Assembly: GCA_020746105.1 (NCBI GenBank)
Contig: CM036623.1
Span: forward strand, 4,644,001-4,708,000
Reading direction: 5' to 3'
From: Trogon surrucura
Lineage: Eukaryota; Chordata; Aves; Trogoniformes; Trogonidae
Length of the DNA stretch: 64,000 nucleotides
Under the pieces are notes generated by a model. It was given only the letters and a program-made list of their open reading frames with translations, made no database searches and was not told the DNA's origin. Of the stretch, positions 37,736 to 52,500 are shown one piece after another; within the stretch, counting starts at the first letter, position 1, and the number at the start of each line of letters is the position of its first letter. Both the position numbers and the translations under genes were made by a program.

Positions 37736-40058
37736 AATTGGAAGATAGAAGTTAATCCCAATAACACCTCTCTACAAACAAATATTAATAAACCTTTCAG
37801 TCTTTGTTCTCCCTTGTCACCTGTCCTGGGAATGATGAGTGTGTTGTCTGCTCTAGGTGGTAAACAATGGAGATGAAAAGTAAGGGATGCAGAATTCCCA
37901 CTTTGTGTCTTAGTCCACAATGACAAAATGTGGGGGTAAAAGCACAGCACAGCACTCTCCTGTATGACGTCTCTCTAAAAAAATAAGCATTACTTAACGA
38001 TGCCTCTGAACTCCTGAAGCTTTTTGATGCTACAAACTAACAGTAGACCTATGTCTAGAACGTATCAACCAGATGGAGGTTTTAGCGTGCCGTGTATTAG
38101 CATTTCAATGTCAAGCTATAGCTTAGAGAACTCTGGTATCTGGTAATTTCTGTAATTTGACTTAGTTTTTTTCAAACCAACATAAACGTAAGGAAGCCAC
38201 GTTCAACGTGCAGTTTTGGATTTGCACCATGGTACTATGGTCTGCACATGCGGTCGGTCACCAGAAGCCGGAAAATAAGCAATTGTTTTTCCCTGCTGTG
38301 AGCAGTGCTTTCGAACATAACTCACACTGTTTTCATGCTGTCTTTCCTCCCTTTTGCCCCAAAACACAAGCACAAACTGAGCTTCTGCAATTCCTTTGGG
38401 CGAAAGAAAAACATGCTGTGTCTAAACAAGCCTACAGGTCAGTTTTTGTCCAAGGACGCGTATCTAAAATGGATCGGACTGCAAGGGCAAGCCTTTGTTT
38501 TGTCAGGCAAAGATATAATTCATTGCAGTTAGAAAATTGTGAATTTTATGGATTGCAACACAGAAACTATTTTTTTTTGGAAGCCCAGACTGATACTGAG
38601 TTTGTTTGTTTCAGTTTCTTAACATAAATTGCTTAAAAGTTAATAAAGCTTTCCCCAGAAGCAGAAGCTTCCTAAGAATAACAATAATATAATTGTAATA
38701 AAACAAAAGTTTGAGTGTAGATGTAAAGTAGAGAATCATTCATATATTCTCCGTGGATTCTGTATTTATTAAAGAATACCTGTGTAAAACCCAACAAATC
38801 TAAACCCATGAGTTGGTTATCTGCCAAGTGAAGACCAAAGCCATTTAAATAGGACTAAAGTATTGAAAATTCTAAATTATCTTTTCGGATAGACTATATT
38901 AAGAATATACTTTCTATTTGAAAAAGTTTAAGGCCTGTCGGAGATTCAGATTTTCAAAAGTGAATGTACTGGAACAAGCTGATAAAGACAAAAAAAAGGT
39001 AAGGAGAACTGGGTACTGTATGTGAAGAAATTCCCAAGTAATTTAAGATTGAGTGGTTGAACTGCTCACATAAACATAACAGTCTTTGGTTTAAACTGGA
39101 CACTATGCTAGAAGACTAGATAGTAGTAGATATTGTGCTTTTTTCCCTCCTGGAACTGAAGAAAGAATGACCCAGGGCAATATGGATCAACACCTTTGCC
39201 AGTCCAAGGAAAAGTAAACAAAATAATAAGTAAACACCAGATTTTAGAATACAAAGAGGACCTTTTAAGAGTGTGGGGAAACAAGCAGAATTCCATGAAG
39301 AAAAACTGTTTCTCAAAAGAGAATGAATTCAACAGGAGTTTATCTGGAGTTTTGAATTTCTTATACTAAATTACATTAGAACAGTGAGCTGTTATACATT
39401 AAAAATGGTATTAAGAGCAGTAATGAACAGTTGAAACAGTAAAATATTAAAATCATCTCAAGACTGGTAAGTGATGAAGGACATTTTTCATTTCACACAA
39501 TGTTTAGAGGGGTGAAAATGAAGAAAAAATGTGTAGTGCAGTAGAAAAGAGCTTTAAAAGATGATGGTAGGTGAAGTTCAGTGTTGTAAAGCATACTGAC
39601 AATGGAACAAGCACTGCACTTAGTGTGTTTCTGAATTAGCAGAGAGTGCTCGGTATTTGTAATTGAAAATATTCTATGTGCAGTGGAATTTTAAAAAACA
39701 AGAAATGTGTGAAGAACTATTTTTAAAAAGAGATTAAAACTGTAGCAGAACTGCTCCGTTAAAGAAATCAGTGCCACAGCTTCTTGCTGAATACCTGTCT
39801 GAATACCATCCGTCCTCAAATCTAAAGAAGTAGGAAACATTTCGTAACTTGTTGTTAAATTACAACCAAATTCTGTAAAAACAAAGATGTACAGAAATGA
39901 ACAGAATAGGAAAGATGTTCCAGACATTACTTAACACCAGTAAGAAGAGGACTTGAAAAAAAAACTTAGAAATATCACTTCCGTGAGGTTTTGTTTCCTA
40001 AACTTACATGTTTAGTAATTTTTGAAAAAGTTGGGGGTTTTATGTAAACATAGTGAAA

Positions 40059-40514
40059 TACTGTGTTCAGTTTTGGGCCCCTTACTAGAAGAAACACACT
40101 GAGGTGCTGTGACGTGTTCAAAGAAAGGCAGTGAAGCTGGTGAAGGGTCTGGAGAACAAGTCTTAGGAGGAGTGGCTGAGGGAATGGGGTTGTTTAGCCT
40201 GGAGAAAAGAGGAGGAGAGACCTGAAAGGAGGTTGTAGTGAGATGGGAGTCAGTCTCTTCTCCCACATGACAAGTGTTAGGACAAGAGGAAACAGCCTCA
40301 AGTTGCATCAGGGGAGGTTTAGATAAAATATCGAGCACTGGAACAGGCTGCCCAGGGAAATGGTGGAGTCACCACCCCTGGAGGTATTTAAAAGGCGTGT
40401 AGATGTGGTGCTCAGGGACATGGTTTAACGGTGGGCCTGGCAGTGCTGGGTTAACTGTTGGAGTTGATGATCTTAAAGATCCTTTCCAACCTAGACAATT
40501 CCATGATTCTATGA
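40059..40514 (+). mobile_element. CR1 LINE, longest copy in the window (about 455 bp)
   Basis: Opens with ACTGTGTTCAGTTTTGGGCC and continues through the CR1 3' region in order: CTGGTGAAGGGTCTGGAGAA, GGGGTTGTTTAGCCTGGAGA, GAAAGGAGGTTGTAGTGAGA, GGCTGCCCAGGGAAATGGTG, a GGAGGTATTTAAAAGGCGTG block, and the CCATGATTCTATGA tail. It is 5'-truncated, as usual for CR1. Two internal deletions are visible: near 40222, where the family normally has a CTCTCTACAACTACCT stretch before GAAAGG, and near 40333, where the copy at 24863 has about 30 more bases. Reading frames on either strand here are shadows of the element. Confidence 0.97.
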
Positions 40515-43500
40515 AATGCTTGGCTTCATGAAACTAATTTTCACGAGGAACTGTCAAATTGAATAACGTCAATAATTTACATACGTGGTAGATAATGTAG
40601 AAGGGTTTCATAACGGCAGATTTTGAGAAAGAGGTGCCCATGGACAGGTTATTACATAAAAGTAATTTTACAAGATTAATAGGATGTTTTGAGTACTGCA
40701 GAAGCAGGGCACTGCACCAGAGATACTGTTTTTCTGATTAATACCTCCTCTTCTTTCCGTGAGCTCCTGGGCTCGAGCTATACCTTCTGGGAATAACTCT
40801 GCAACATTAGGAGATATATACTAAACCTGCAAGTAGCTTGGCAGCATAGCAGAGAAGATGACTTATGTAACATGTGAAGCATGGCAGTAGTCAAAGCCAG
40901 CTACCACGTTACCTGGTAGTGTGCTTGAGCAGGCCATTTGAACACCACGCTGAGCAGTCAGAGAAGAAAAAAGAGAGTATCTGCTTTCATTTGTCACCCA
41001 CCATTTGTAACCAATGTTACAAGTGTGTCTTGCAACACAGTTCTTCCAATTAAAAGCTTTTGAGATTAGACAATGAGCTTCTAACAAGATGTTATGCCAA
41101 AGAACAGTGGTCATCCATCACTGAAGTCTGCCTCCAGGTCTTCTCTGCCCAGATAAGCTGGAGTCTAGAAGCAGCATGACACCTACTGAGGTGCAGATTT
41201 TGAAAAGAACTGATTTTTCACTTCTTAGCATGGTATTTAAAGCTGATCTTTCTTTCCTTCTGTATTCGGATATAGAACAATGAAGCATTTTTGTTTGCTT
41301 TAACAGGCAGGTGGCTTGTCCATGTTTTTCATTTTAATAGTGACGGATGCCCCTAGGCAGGGAATTCTTTTACCTCATTTTTTAGTTGCTTACAAAAAGT
41401 GTTCAGGATTTGTCCCATTTGTTTCCTTAGTCCTTTTCTTCCTATATAATTTTTTATGATAGAAGAGGGAGGATGAAGATGTACGAGAAGATTTTATTTT
41501 TCTTGTCACCAGTACATTATTTTTTACAGTCTGCTGTCATGCTTTCACTTTCTAGTTTTTGAAATGGAAATGTGTGTGCTGTTAGGGATCTCAGGAATGA
41601 GTTTATGCAAATCTCAGTACCAAAATTTAGAGTAGTCTTTCTTAGTGCTATTTGTTATGCAGTGCTGCCTCAGTAATGACTTGTTGATTGAAAAAATATT
41701 ACGAAAAAAGTTAATAAATTTAATTTTAGGAGAAGTCCATTGAAGTACTGAGGTTATTTAGGGAAATTTTTTTCAGTTTAAATATGAGACCTTTCAGAGT
41801 GTCTTTTATCATACCAGCCTCATTCACACAACTGTAGTAGCACAGTCTAAATTTTGAACTGTGAAGCTCTCTGTCAGCACCAAGTTTTTATCATATGAAG
41901 CCTGTAGGTGTGTGTAGGTTTGCCAGTTTACATAAAGATGGGTTTTCATGTTCTTTTAATTACCTTTCTGGAGGCAGGAGAAAGGAAGCAATATTTACGA
42001 GGGCTAAAATGAGTGCAGCAACACAAGCCAGCATACTGCTGCTAGTCTCCCTAGCCTCAGCTTCCAGTCCATGGTGACAGACAGGTTCTTTTAGAAGACG
42101 ATTGAAAATTTAAGATCCTGTACTCTTTCTCCTGAAGGAAATGATCTCTCCCGGTGTATGCTAATGGGAGCGAGGAGAGTTTTGTCTTTTCTAGGCTGAG
42201 GTTAGTCCTTGGGAATAGCCTCTTCAGCAAGTATCACTTCAAAACCAGTTACATCAATTTAGACTTTACCTCATCATGTTATACTACAAGATACACCACA
42301 GAATAATTCAACTTTAAAGCGATGGAGGAATGTTTGTAGTTGAAGTAAACCAACCAGCCAGCTTGGTGCAGACTACCATAGTTTTGACTATGTAGACCAG
42401 ATCAATGCGAGAGATGAAATACTCACTGAGGCCACTGTATTAGGAGAAGGTAAGATCCTGTGAGTTTCACTGTTTTTCCAACAAAAGGTATAAATTTTGA
42501 AGGAACTGTATCCTCTCTGTTTCATTAATTGGGTTTTTGTAGCTGTCACTTACTTTCACTAGTCAATTAATTGTTATAAACAAACGATGCACAGCTGAAT
42601 TGGAAGATACAGAGAATATTCAGGAAACAGAATTGTAAACAGCACGCAATGCTTCTGATGAATCATCTAATTTTTCAAGTCTGCCAAGAGATGCCAACCC
42701 TTAATGTTTATTTGTGCCATGGTGATAAGAAGTGTTCTTAATGGTAGTTCCCTTGTGTTTTGTTTTGTTTCTCCAGGGCCTCGTTGTAAATGAGAGGCTC
42801 AGTTTTCATGTGTTTTTATGATGAAGAATTGTGGCTAAATGAATGCCATGGGACACCTCTTAAACAAGTAGGTTACAGAGGAGCAAACCTGTTAAAAGAA
42901 TATATTTCCTCTTCATATAGAAAAAACAGTCCTGTGTAATGAATGCTTGTACTGAAACTTTTTGCACATTTAAAGTTTATTTTAAACAAGTGTTGCTTGT
43001 CAAGGGAAATGATCTAACAGGACTTTTGTACAGCAAGCAGCATTATACCATAGCATACATTGGGACCTTTAATAATACACTAATTACAGAATTATATGGT
43101 TTAAAATAATTGCTTTTCTGTCCACTTTAGAAAGCCTTAAAATAAGCTTCAACCTTATGATTGCTAAGGATCTAGAGAGAGAAGCGTGTAGGAGCAGTGG
43201 TGTGTACACAGGTGGTTATTCATGCATACAGAGATGTATAAAATAGAAACTGCAGGGATGGAGCTCTCACTTTAAAACAGTTTTACTGTGGCGACACCAC
43301 GCACTTCGTCTGCACAAATATTTACACCTTGAAAATAACCAGGGCCAGAGGCATCCTACGAAACTTAGAATTTCCATTGACTATATGAGTTTCAGGGAGG
43401 GGAGAAGCTCTCTGGAGCTTCCAAACTCTTCAAGGCTGTGGGGAGACACTGAGAAGCCAGAGGCAGCCAAGCACCCCACAGAGCTGGGCAGTGGGGGCTG

Positions 43501-46500
43501 AACTGGGGGCTGCCTGGGACAACATCTGAAGCTCGGTGAGGTGACCAGACACCTCAGTCCCACACCCATGAATCTTTCATCACTTCAGTGGGCTTTGGAT
43601 AAGGACCCTGAACTCCCAGCAGTCAGCACAACGAACCTCCTATGTATATAACCATACAATACATCAGTGAAGGTGGACCCAAATGTTTAAAAAGGCACAT
43701 ATGCGATTTTCTTTTCAAAAGCATAAAGCTCTTATATCAGTTAGAGTTTTCCAGACCTTATTCACAATTACATTGCTTTTCTAAAATAGTTAATATTGTC
43801 CTTCTGTTTTTATATTCAGTTCACATCACTGACAATCTGTTATTTTTTTTTTGCCTTGCCAGTGAGTGAAAGTAGCTTGGTAATTATCCTTTTCCCATAC
43901 AGCTCCCAACTGGTCATCATATTGCAGAAGTTATATTTAAAGGAACCACATTTTATTAAATATTGCCGGAAGACAAAAGAACAGAAAACAGCATAAAAGA
44001 AAAATGGTCACCAAGATATTTACTGCTGAGGAATGTGTGCTGTATTTTTTGTTGTTTGCTGTATTTATTGAAAAATCAATGGTAGCTCTCCTCCATTGTG
44101 ACTGTTGGGTGACAAACTCTTATTAGAGGCTAACGTTCCATTACACCAGTTCATTTGTGTAAAACTTTTTGCTGGAGTGGCAAATACCGATAAGATTTCG
44201 GACTGAAAAGCATAAAGAGCACTGTCTTCAAAAGGAAAGGGATATCTCTGAAAGGACAGTTTATTAAAAGGCTGGGGAAAAAGGTATGGGGTATGATTTG
44301 TAGCATAAAATAAACTAGTTTGTGGTTGTTCTGCAAGGTGCAAACGAATCTTTTATTCACAACCTTAGTAAACTTTTTTAGAGCATGTTTGCGTGTTCAT
44401 ATGTATGCTACACACATACCATCCACACACTTAATATTTAAATTGAATTATGCCTTTACTGGAAAAGTTGTTAGAATTGCAATTCTAATTCTGTGAAAGA
44501 TTTTAAGATGTCTTACTGGTTTCTTCTCAACTGAGGTGACTGGAAGTTTTTCAGCTTTTTCATAGCAGAAAGAGTGTTGAACTGTACTGGAGATAACACA
44601 TATGTATGTTTAGTCTGAACTGTCACCCAGCTTTCTCTCTTAGCAAAAAAAATTGCTGATGTTAGATGAGCATTTACCGAACTAGTAAAGAACAATGTGT
44701 GGATGTGGAGGTGACTCACTTCGTGTCCATGACTCTTGGTGTAGGCGTGTCAGTGAGCTCCACATAAGATATTGAACTGCCTTTAATATTGAGCGTTTAA
44801 CTGCAATTCTGACTAACATTGAGCTTTCAGACTCCTATCCTCCTGACAGTTTCAAAGTGGTTTTGACCGTGTTCAACTCCTTTCCCTGTAGGGGGTTAAT
44901 CTCATAAAGATTTCAGCCACACAAGTACTAGTGTCAGGGGTATAATGATCACTTTGAAGTTTGTTTGCTTTCCAGTGCATTTAAACACTTTAAGTGTTCC
45001 AGAAATAGGATTAGATGCCCCAGTGAATTCATTTCATTTACCCCCAGCAGTGGTTTTCCAATACTATATGGTGTTTACATGGTATCAATTTAGTGGCATG
45101 CTGATTTCCAAGATTCATCCCCTCCCCTATCAATTTTCTACCTCTTGATCCTACTTGAAAATTGCTGTGATATTGGGCAAATGGTGCTGACAAAAGGATT
45201 ATTTGGATTCTGGTATTTATTTGTTTCAGATATCTTTCTGGGATTTTCTCCTATGGAACTGTTCGCAAAATAAAATTTAGTGACAAAAAGTCAACTGTTA
45301 AATAGATTTTCTGAATTCTGAGAAAGGCTACATGTTCAAATGTGAAAAGCTTATTCCTTCCTTAAGCAGACAGGCATTGCTTAAATAATGATTTACACTT
45401 TTTCTTTTTTTTTTCTGAGTTACAGATTTTGCACATTATAAAGTTATAATTGCTTTTTAGGTGAGAAACCATAAGAGCTGGGAGCACATGATTGTCTTGC
45501 TTTTCTCTAACAGCATAACCATGTTACACGGGAAGAGGGAAATGCTTTCACTTGGGTTTTATTCGTGCTTGATGTTTTTTTTCCTTTCGAATGCTCCACT
45601 TCGGGAAACGCTCTCTGGAATAGAGTAATTCTAAATTTCGTACTTTAAAACAAAATCCCTTCATTTCATTATCAGCCTTAGAAAAAGAAATTAGTAAATA
45701 CTGTTGTTTGTTCGTGGAGCAGGCATTCTGAGATACCCCTAGCAATCTGAATTTCAGCTGGCTGAGAGTGCCTTCTACGTGTTCCCTCCCCGTTGACATC
45801 TCTCACTATCAGCAGCCTGAGTGGGAGCTCTGTGTTTTAAAAATAGAACAAACCCCAGGAATCAGCATTTTCAATTGCATCACAGGCAATATTTTGTGAC
45901 TTCTTGTGTTTTAAATACAGCGAGGAACGATTTTTGCTCTAATTCTCTTCCTTTTTATATCCTCCGATTCAGCCCCCAAACAGGCACATAAAATGGGGAC
46001 CAATGGACACTTCTTTTTTTATACAGTTCCATGTGGATGTAAAATACAGCAATTTCATACCACCAAAGAAGAAGCAGAAGGATGACATTCATTAGCAGGT
46101 AATTTCCTGAAATCTGCATGAGCAGCAAGATACTTTTGAAAGCTCAGGGCTTCTGTGAAGCTTTCTAGACTACCTGTCTTAATCAATACCTTTTTTTTCC
46201 ATTATACACTTAATTCTGGTGTTTTATAATTGCAGTTATGGGAAGCCAGCTGAACCAGGGAGGGAAACTCATACCTCAAAAACCTGCTTGTTCTCTAACA
46301 GCAGATTTCCAGTCCCACAGTCAGAAAATATCTGTGTATCTATAGCTCTATCTGATTGCAGTCCTACTACACTGATCAAAGGAACTTCACATGAATTTTG
46401 TGAGGAAAATCAGCCATGAGGACAGCACTACTTCATTTCTCCGTGCATCCTTAGCAGATTCTGAATGTTTTCATTGGTCTTTCCATGCCGAGTGAGATTC

Positions 46501-49500
46501 TGTGCTTCTCCCAAGTCTTGTCATTTCACACTCATTCCAGAAGTATTTGCTACTGCAGCGTCTGTCCCAAATTTTCCCTGTTCTCCTCATGCAGAGTTCT
46601 CAGTGAAAACTAGTTGACACACTCCCACCTTTCTCAAACTGCATTAAGCTTCATTCACCTGGGACAGAACCTTTCTTCTTATTAATGCATAACCAGAAAA
46701 TGAAACTTAGCTGACATTTCTTCTTTGTTTTTTGGGGTTTTGTTTTAAGTTTAGTTGAAATGGGATTTTATCATGCTCCCTGGTTTTCACAAAGAATTAA
46801 GAGAACAGGGGGAAAAAAAAAAGTCTATTATGAATTAGAAATGGCTTTATTTCTGCTGCATTTCATCTCTAATGATTTTTTTCCGTAATAAAACATCCCA
46901 TTCTGCTGCAGAACCAGCTAAATGTTTTATATTTGGGGCAATAAAGGTTTTTTCACTTCTATTACCAAAGGGAAATATTAGGGAGGTCTTTGAATGTACA
47001 TGCTATATGAGCAAACACCACTTAAGCCAGGCTCTGCTTCCTAAACAAGTATTTAATCTCCTCATTAAAGATATATGAAACTAGAAATCAATGAGCACTG
47101 GTGGTTAGAGCTTTTTAGCGGAACTAATGGCTACACCTTGTCTAACATTAGAAACTTCACTTGTGTTTTACAGCTGCTACACACGGAGAAACATGAACCT
47201 AGAAGGAAAGACTTTCAGTTGTGCTAATAATTACACCAAGAGTTCTGGATAAGCAGGTCACATAAATATGTAACATAAAAAAAAATCAAACATTTTCACT
47301 TCACATTTCAATCTCTTAAAAGACATTCTGAGCTCTTACTGTAAACCTCTGGATAAAAGCAATAAAAATGCTGTGGCCTGAATAAAAACTTCATTCCGTA
47401 TGTTATAAATCCTCCCATAACAGAAACAATCACAAACTTGAGATGCAGGGGCTGGGAACAGTGTGAACTGGAGAGTGCATGACAAGATTTGACTGACCGT
47501 GTGCAGTGCAGGTATGATTTATTTTGTTTTCAAAATAAACAATAGACAAAAACGTTAACCCTGTGAATAGAAAAAAAAACCACATCACTGATACACTTTA
47601 TTTCTGGCTGTATATCTGATTTACACCTAAATAATTTGCAGAAAAAATACTGCAAAATGTGAGTGATTTTTCACACAGCTCCAAGTAGCTGAAATAATGT
47701 GAGAAGGTGGTTTCCATCTTGAAGTTGCAGGGTGTATTGCGTGTCTTCTGTGGAGGCACGGGGATGTATGGCATTCGAAGTGCAAAGCCTTTTCTTGCCA
47801 TTGGTACAAAATTTGGCGCTTTTTTTCCGTCAAAAGGAATCTCACTTGTTTTACAGGAAAACAGTTTTGCCTGAACAAAGACGCTTTTTTTAATCAAAGT
47901 GTTGCCTAACCTAAGCAAAGGTGGGATATGTCAGAGAGAAATGAGTGGCATAACTCTCTACCTGTGCATTTTGCATTTGCTCTTTCAAAAGTAGCTATTT
48001 CATTGAGATAAAGAGGTCCCCATTTTACCTACATGTGGGAAGTCAATACTTAGGTACGAAACTTCAAACCTAAGAGGTTATAGATTTGCATCAAATGTCA
48101 GTGTCTTTGCAGAACTTCAAGCACAGATCAATGGACGTGAGGCGTTCCTGACTTCAGTTAAGTTGGAAAAGAAATGCACAGCTGCAGTGGTAATTGGAAG
48201 CATCAGAGATTTCAACATTTGATGTTACTAAAACCTGTCTCTTTGTATATATCTTCAAATAGATAACTCAAAAATTATTTATCTTTTTTTTCCCCTAGTA
48301 GCTATCTCGACGAAGATGAGAAAACTCATGGAAGAGCTCTCAGATACTACTAAAAATCATAATTACAGACAAGGAACGTTATAAAGAAATTACATAAGAA
48401 AATTCCTTTAAATAATTTTCTGTTACATACAGTTTATAAAGCTCAATCCAGTATATGATGCCTCCATATCAATATGTTTTTAAAATGTGTGTGCGCACAA
48501 TATAGGGAAAGACAGAAAAAGCAAGTGAGTATTAAATGCTAAAAATATGTAGCTCTACCCAGTTCCTGATGCTTCATTTTTTTGTAACTTGTGCAAAAAT
48601 AGCACAACTCTAAATAAGGTCTCTCAGTTGCCTTTTCCTACAGTTATGTGTGATTCTTAGTTACATTTCCTTGGTTACTTTTGGAAGAAAGTTTCAACCT
48701 ATCCTACCCTAATTTCATCTGAAAATTCAAGTCTGCTAGGTTTTGCTTGCTCTCTTTTTACATATTTATCTTAAACTTCATAATCTCTTCAGGTTTAACA
48801 AGAATGCATTGTTTAATGTATATTGTTCCTATAGCAGCTCATATATTAGAAAAAATCATCAGTTTGGGTAATAACTATAGTGCATTATTACAGATTTCTA
48901 CCTATTTTTAAATTACTTCCTTGATATTTTTGGATTCTATCAGCATAATAAAGGTAATTGGAGAACAGGAAGGAATTTGGCAGTGCTTTTTAGTGACAGT
49001 AAGTAAAGCAACCTTGCAGGCAGTGTGAGTCGCTTAGTTAGTACCAGAAATAGCTTGTGTTAGATTTTTATTGCTTGAAACATATTGCCACCCCAAGTAT
49101 TTTAACTAAAACTCTCAAGAGGTAACACTGGCTAGTAAAGAGTGATGCAAGATGATGTGCATCAAGGCCGAGGACAGGTACAGTTGCATTCACTGACACC
49201 TCGGGTGATGCAGAGACTGACTGTATAGGTGGAAAGAAGGGCTCCAATTCAGAGGAATAATCTCCAGCATTATGCATGGGAAAGAGCGAGATCAGAACCA
49301 ACGCTGGTTTTGGATGTGCCTGACTGACAGGCAAGACTGGTGTGATGGTCACACGAGGACCTATGCTAAATACAAAAATAAATATGAACAATGAGAAGGA
49401 AGAAAGCAAATCCCTGTTTTAGCCAGGCTAAGATGATTACAAAGAAAGCAACAGAAAGGAAACAAACAAAAAAAAAAGAATTTGGGTAGAACACAAGGAG

Positions 49501-52500
49501 ATTAAGACAGGAAAGGCAGAACTATCAGTTGTTAGTATGGAGATAATATTTGATCTTATGACAAAAGAGAAAGCAAAGCAAAAGAAGGGATAGGGAAAAA
49601 TATTCCAGTCTCTAAAATGATGCTTTGTAGTACCTTGAAAAAAATTGATATGTCGAAAGATGCCTTTTTTTAAAGACTTTATGGACTTAAGGTCCATAAC
49701 TTATGTTTAATAATGTAACGAAATATAGATTTAGATATATGTGCTGTATAAGTAAAAAGATATGATATTTCCAGAGTTTCAGGTAATGTAGAAACTTGTG
49801 AATCTTTCACAATCAGTCTTTGCAAGATGGAGCAGCAATGCAAAGAAATGGACAGAAATCTTTATTTGAGAACTACTGGTAACCCAAGGCAGCGCCTGTA
49901 TGTCATACATATTATTTGTAGAGTCTATGAAATTAGGTCTCTATAATCAATTTTAGAGATCTGCAGAGTTATCGGTGTAAAATGCTGCTGTATAATGCTG
50001 CCTTTCTTGTCAAAAGGCAGGTCAAGTATAAAGACTCCTAAGGTTCCTTCTGATGGCCTGGCTGCTTTAGAATGTTTTGCATTCACTCATAAAGGAAACT
50101 TAAACCTCACGTTAATTTTAGGCTGCTCCAGGGCTCAATAGTTCAAATGGATTTTAAATGCTTAAAATTCTAAATTAATGTGTACCTGCTGGCACAAACC
50201 AAAGTGTTATACAAACATGCATATAATCTGAACTCCCAAAAGTCCAGAGAACTCGAAAATTACACGTACAACTGGATTCGCGCTTTGTGCACATTATTAC
50301 TGTTTGCATTGACACGTAGTTCATGCCATTTGTTACATCGCCGCTTGTTAAAAGTTAAAAATTTGCTAATTGGTAGCAGCTTATGAAACTAACGTGTCTT
50401 AATGCAATGTGGGCAATATTTAGGTCAGTATTATAAAAAAAGCCCCAAAGTCCAGCCCTTTTATAGTCCTTTCATAATAGGCCAGGATCATTTTATCATT
50501 TTTCAGAAGTAGGGGTTGCCTTTCTTTCAAGCAATATTTTTAGCAACAGAAAATGAAAAAAACTCAAAGCTTTTAACCCACATGTAGACATAGTTAGACC
50601 CACAGGTTTTCTGCACATGTCTAGGATAAGAGTAGTCTGATTCCAGAACTAGGAGTGAATTGTTTTTCAAGTTGCCCTTTTTTGTTGACCCTTGACATTT
50701 AATTTCAGCTCCCATGCACTGTGCATCCTTAATGTAAGTCTTTCTGCAAGTATTACGTTTTGTTTCAATTTTATAATTTGCATCAGTTTGGGTTTTTTTG
50801 ATGCCAAGGAAGTCAACTGAGGCTTCCACTGTTTGAGTCACTTCTGCCATCTTCCCTGAGCATAAATTATTTTTTTTCCTCAGTTACTGAGTCCAAAGTC
50901 ATTACCTGTGTCATTTTTCCTTTTAAATTTAGATATGGTTGGAATGGAGATATCTGGAACAGCATGAAAATGAGAATAAAAAGTTTATTGGATATGATCT
51001 ATCCAACTATTTAGATGCAGCTGATAAGTCTCCTGAGGGTTTTAGAATTACTGGTTTCTCTCTTACAGAAATTTAATTCAGGAGGAATATGCTTTTTATT
51101 TTTCTACCTCCTCTCAAGTTAAGTGACAAAATTAGGAGCTCTGTTTTGATCATACTGGCTCTGTACCAGCTGTATCATACCACTGGAGCTGACTCAAACT
51201 AAGACATAATGGAGGAACTGAAAACACAAACAAAGCTAAAAAACATCTATGGGACTAATTTATTACTCTTGTAACAAAGCTGAGATTCCTTTCCGCAAGA
51301 TGGGAAAGGATGGAGAACAGAGAGATAAAGCTATTGTACCTCTGTGTAGATGAACGAAGGATTTTAAGGTCCTGGGCTAATATCCTTACGTCTGCAAGAT
51401 TCTTTTTTACTCAAAACCAGACATGCTATGAACCACATTTTTGACAGAAAATATGAAAAGAACTGGGAAATTTTCTAAGCAAAAAATAATTTCTATGAAA
51501 AAAACCACTTTGCCTGTTCTGTAGCCAGCTTTTGAATCTTGAATATTCAGGGAGGAAAAGCAAATTTCTCTAATCCATAAAATAATTTCTAGAGTCATCA
51601 CTCAAAGTCAGCTTAACTTCCTGCCAGTTTTCCTTTTCGAGTAAATCATAGCACAGAAGTACTTACATTGATAAATATTTTCCATTAGTGATGCTGAAAG
51701 CAGAGAAATTGAATTGATTTATGCAAGTATTGGCTTCTAGGCTTAGTCTATTCATACTCTGTGTAAATTCAGATTGAATGTTAATGGACAAAGCCTTGTC
51801 CCATTGTTGAAAGAGGAGGAAAGGATGGAATGACACCCTGAAATAATGATTTGCCATTTGAGATTTGAATTAGCAAATTTACTACTATTTTACTGTTTCA
51901 TCTTTATTGTGGATATACACTAATTTGCGTCGTCTTTTTAATGTGGGTTGCACAGAATTCCACTTGTTACTGTTTTTCAAATTGACCAATTTAGGTCTTT
52001 ATTGTGTGGGGCTCATACCCTCAAAAGTGATTTCTCCAGGTTAGGAGGGATGACAGCACGGTCAAGCCCACTGAAAATATTGTCCTAAGAACTGACAGAC
52101 ACCACAAGGGTAGGTGTTTGACCAGTGAACAGATACGCAGATTCGTTCAACACCTTTACCTCAGTGGTGTGAATTATATTTTCTAATCTTGACAATAATT
52201 TCAACTGTGTAATGTTTCAATCTCGCGTGATAATAATGAATATGGAAACAAAGCTTTCGTAAATGAAATAATTTTTCTTTTAGCCTTTTGTACGCCAGAA
52301 GACATATTTATACTTTGGACAACTCAGTTCTGGTGAAGCTGGGACTCACGATTAAAACCAAACTCAGCTCTATCTAACCCAGAGTACTTGTACTTCCAGG
52401 CACCTAAAGAACTTAAATTCATTTGATATCTTCTTCATAGCCTGGAACTACCCTGGATACATGTATACACAGAAGTGTCAGTTGCAAGGATTGACAAAAT

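Larger units (their letters stand above)
34201..40058. other. AT-rich unique sequence with several low-complexity tracts
   Basis: No gene recognised. It contains an alternating purine/pyrimidine tract (35171-35222), an A-rich block bounded by an inverted repeat (35408-35459), purine-rich tracts at 35935-35957 and 37117-37166, and a TAAT-rich block (37556-37735). The 139-codon frame at 38208-38627 is the longest here; it shows no domain, signal peptide or family resemblance and is within chance expectation. Confidence 0.65.

Noticed and set aside
38208..38627. 139-codon plus-strand open frame.
   Set aside because: No domain or family resemblance; its length is within chance expectation for 64 kb on six frames.
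40012..40338. 108-codon minus-strand open frame.
   Set aside because: It is the antisense reading of the CR1 copy at 40059-40514.
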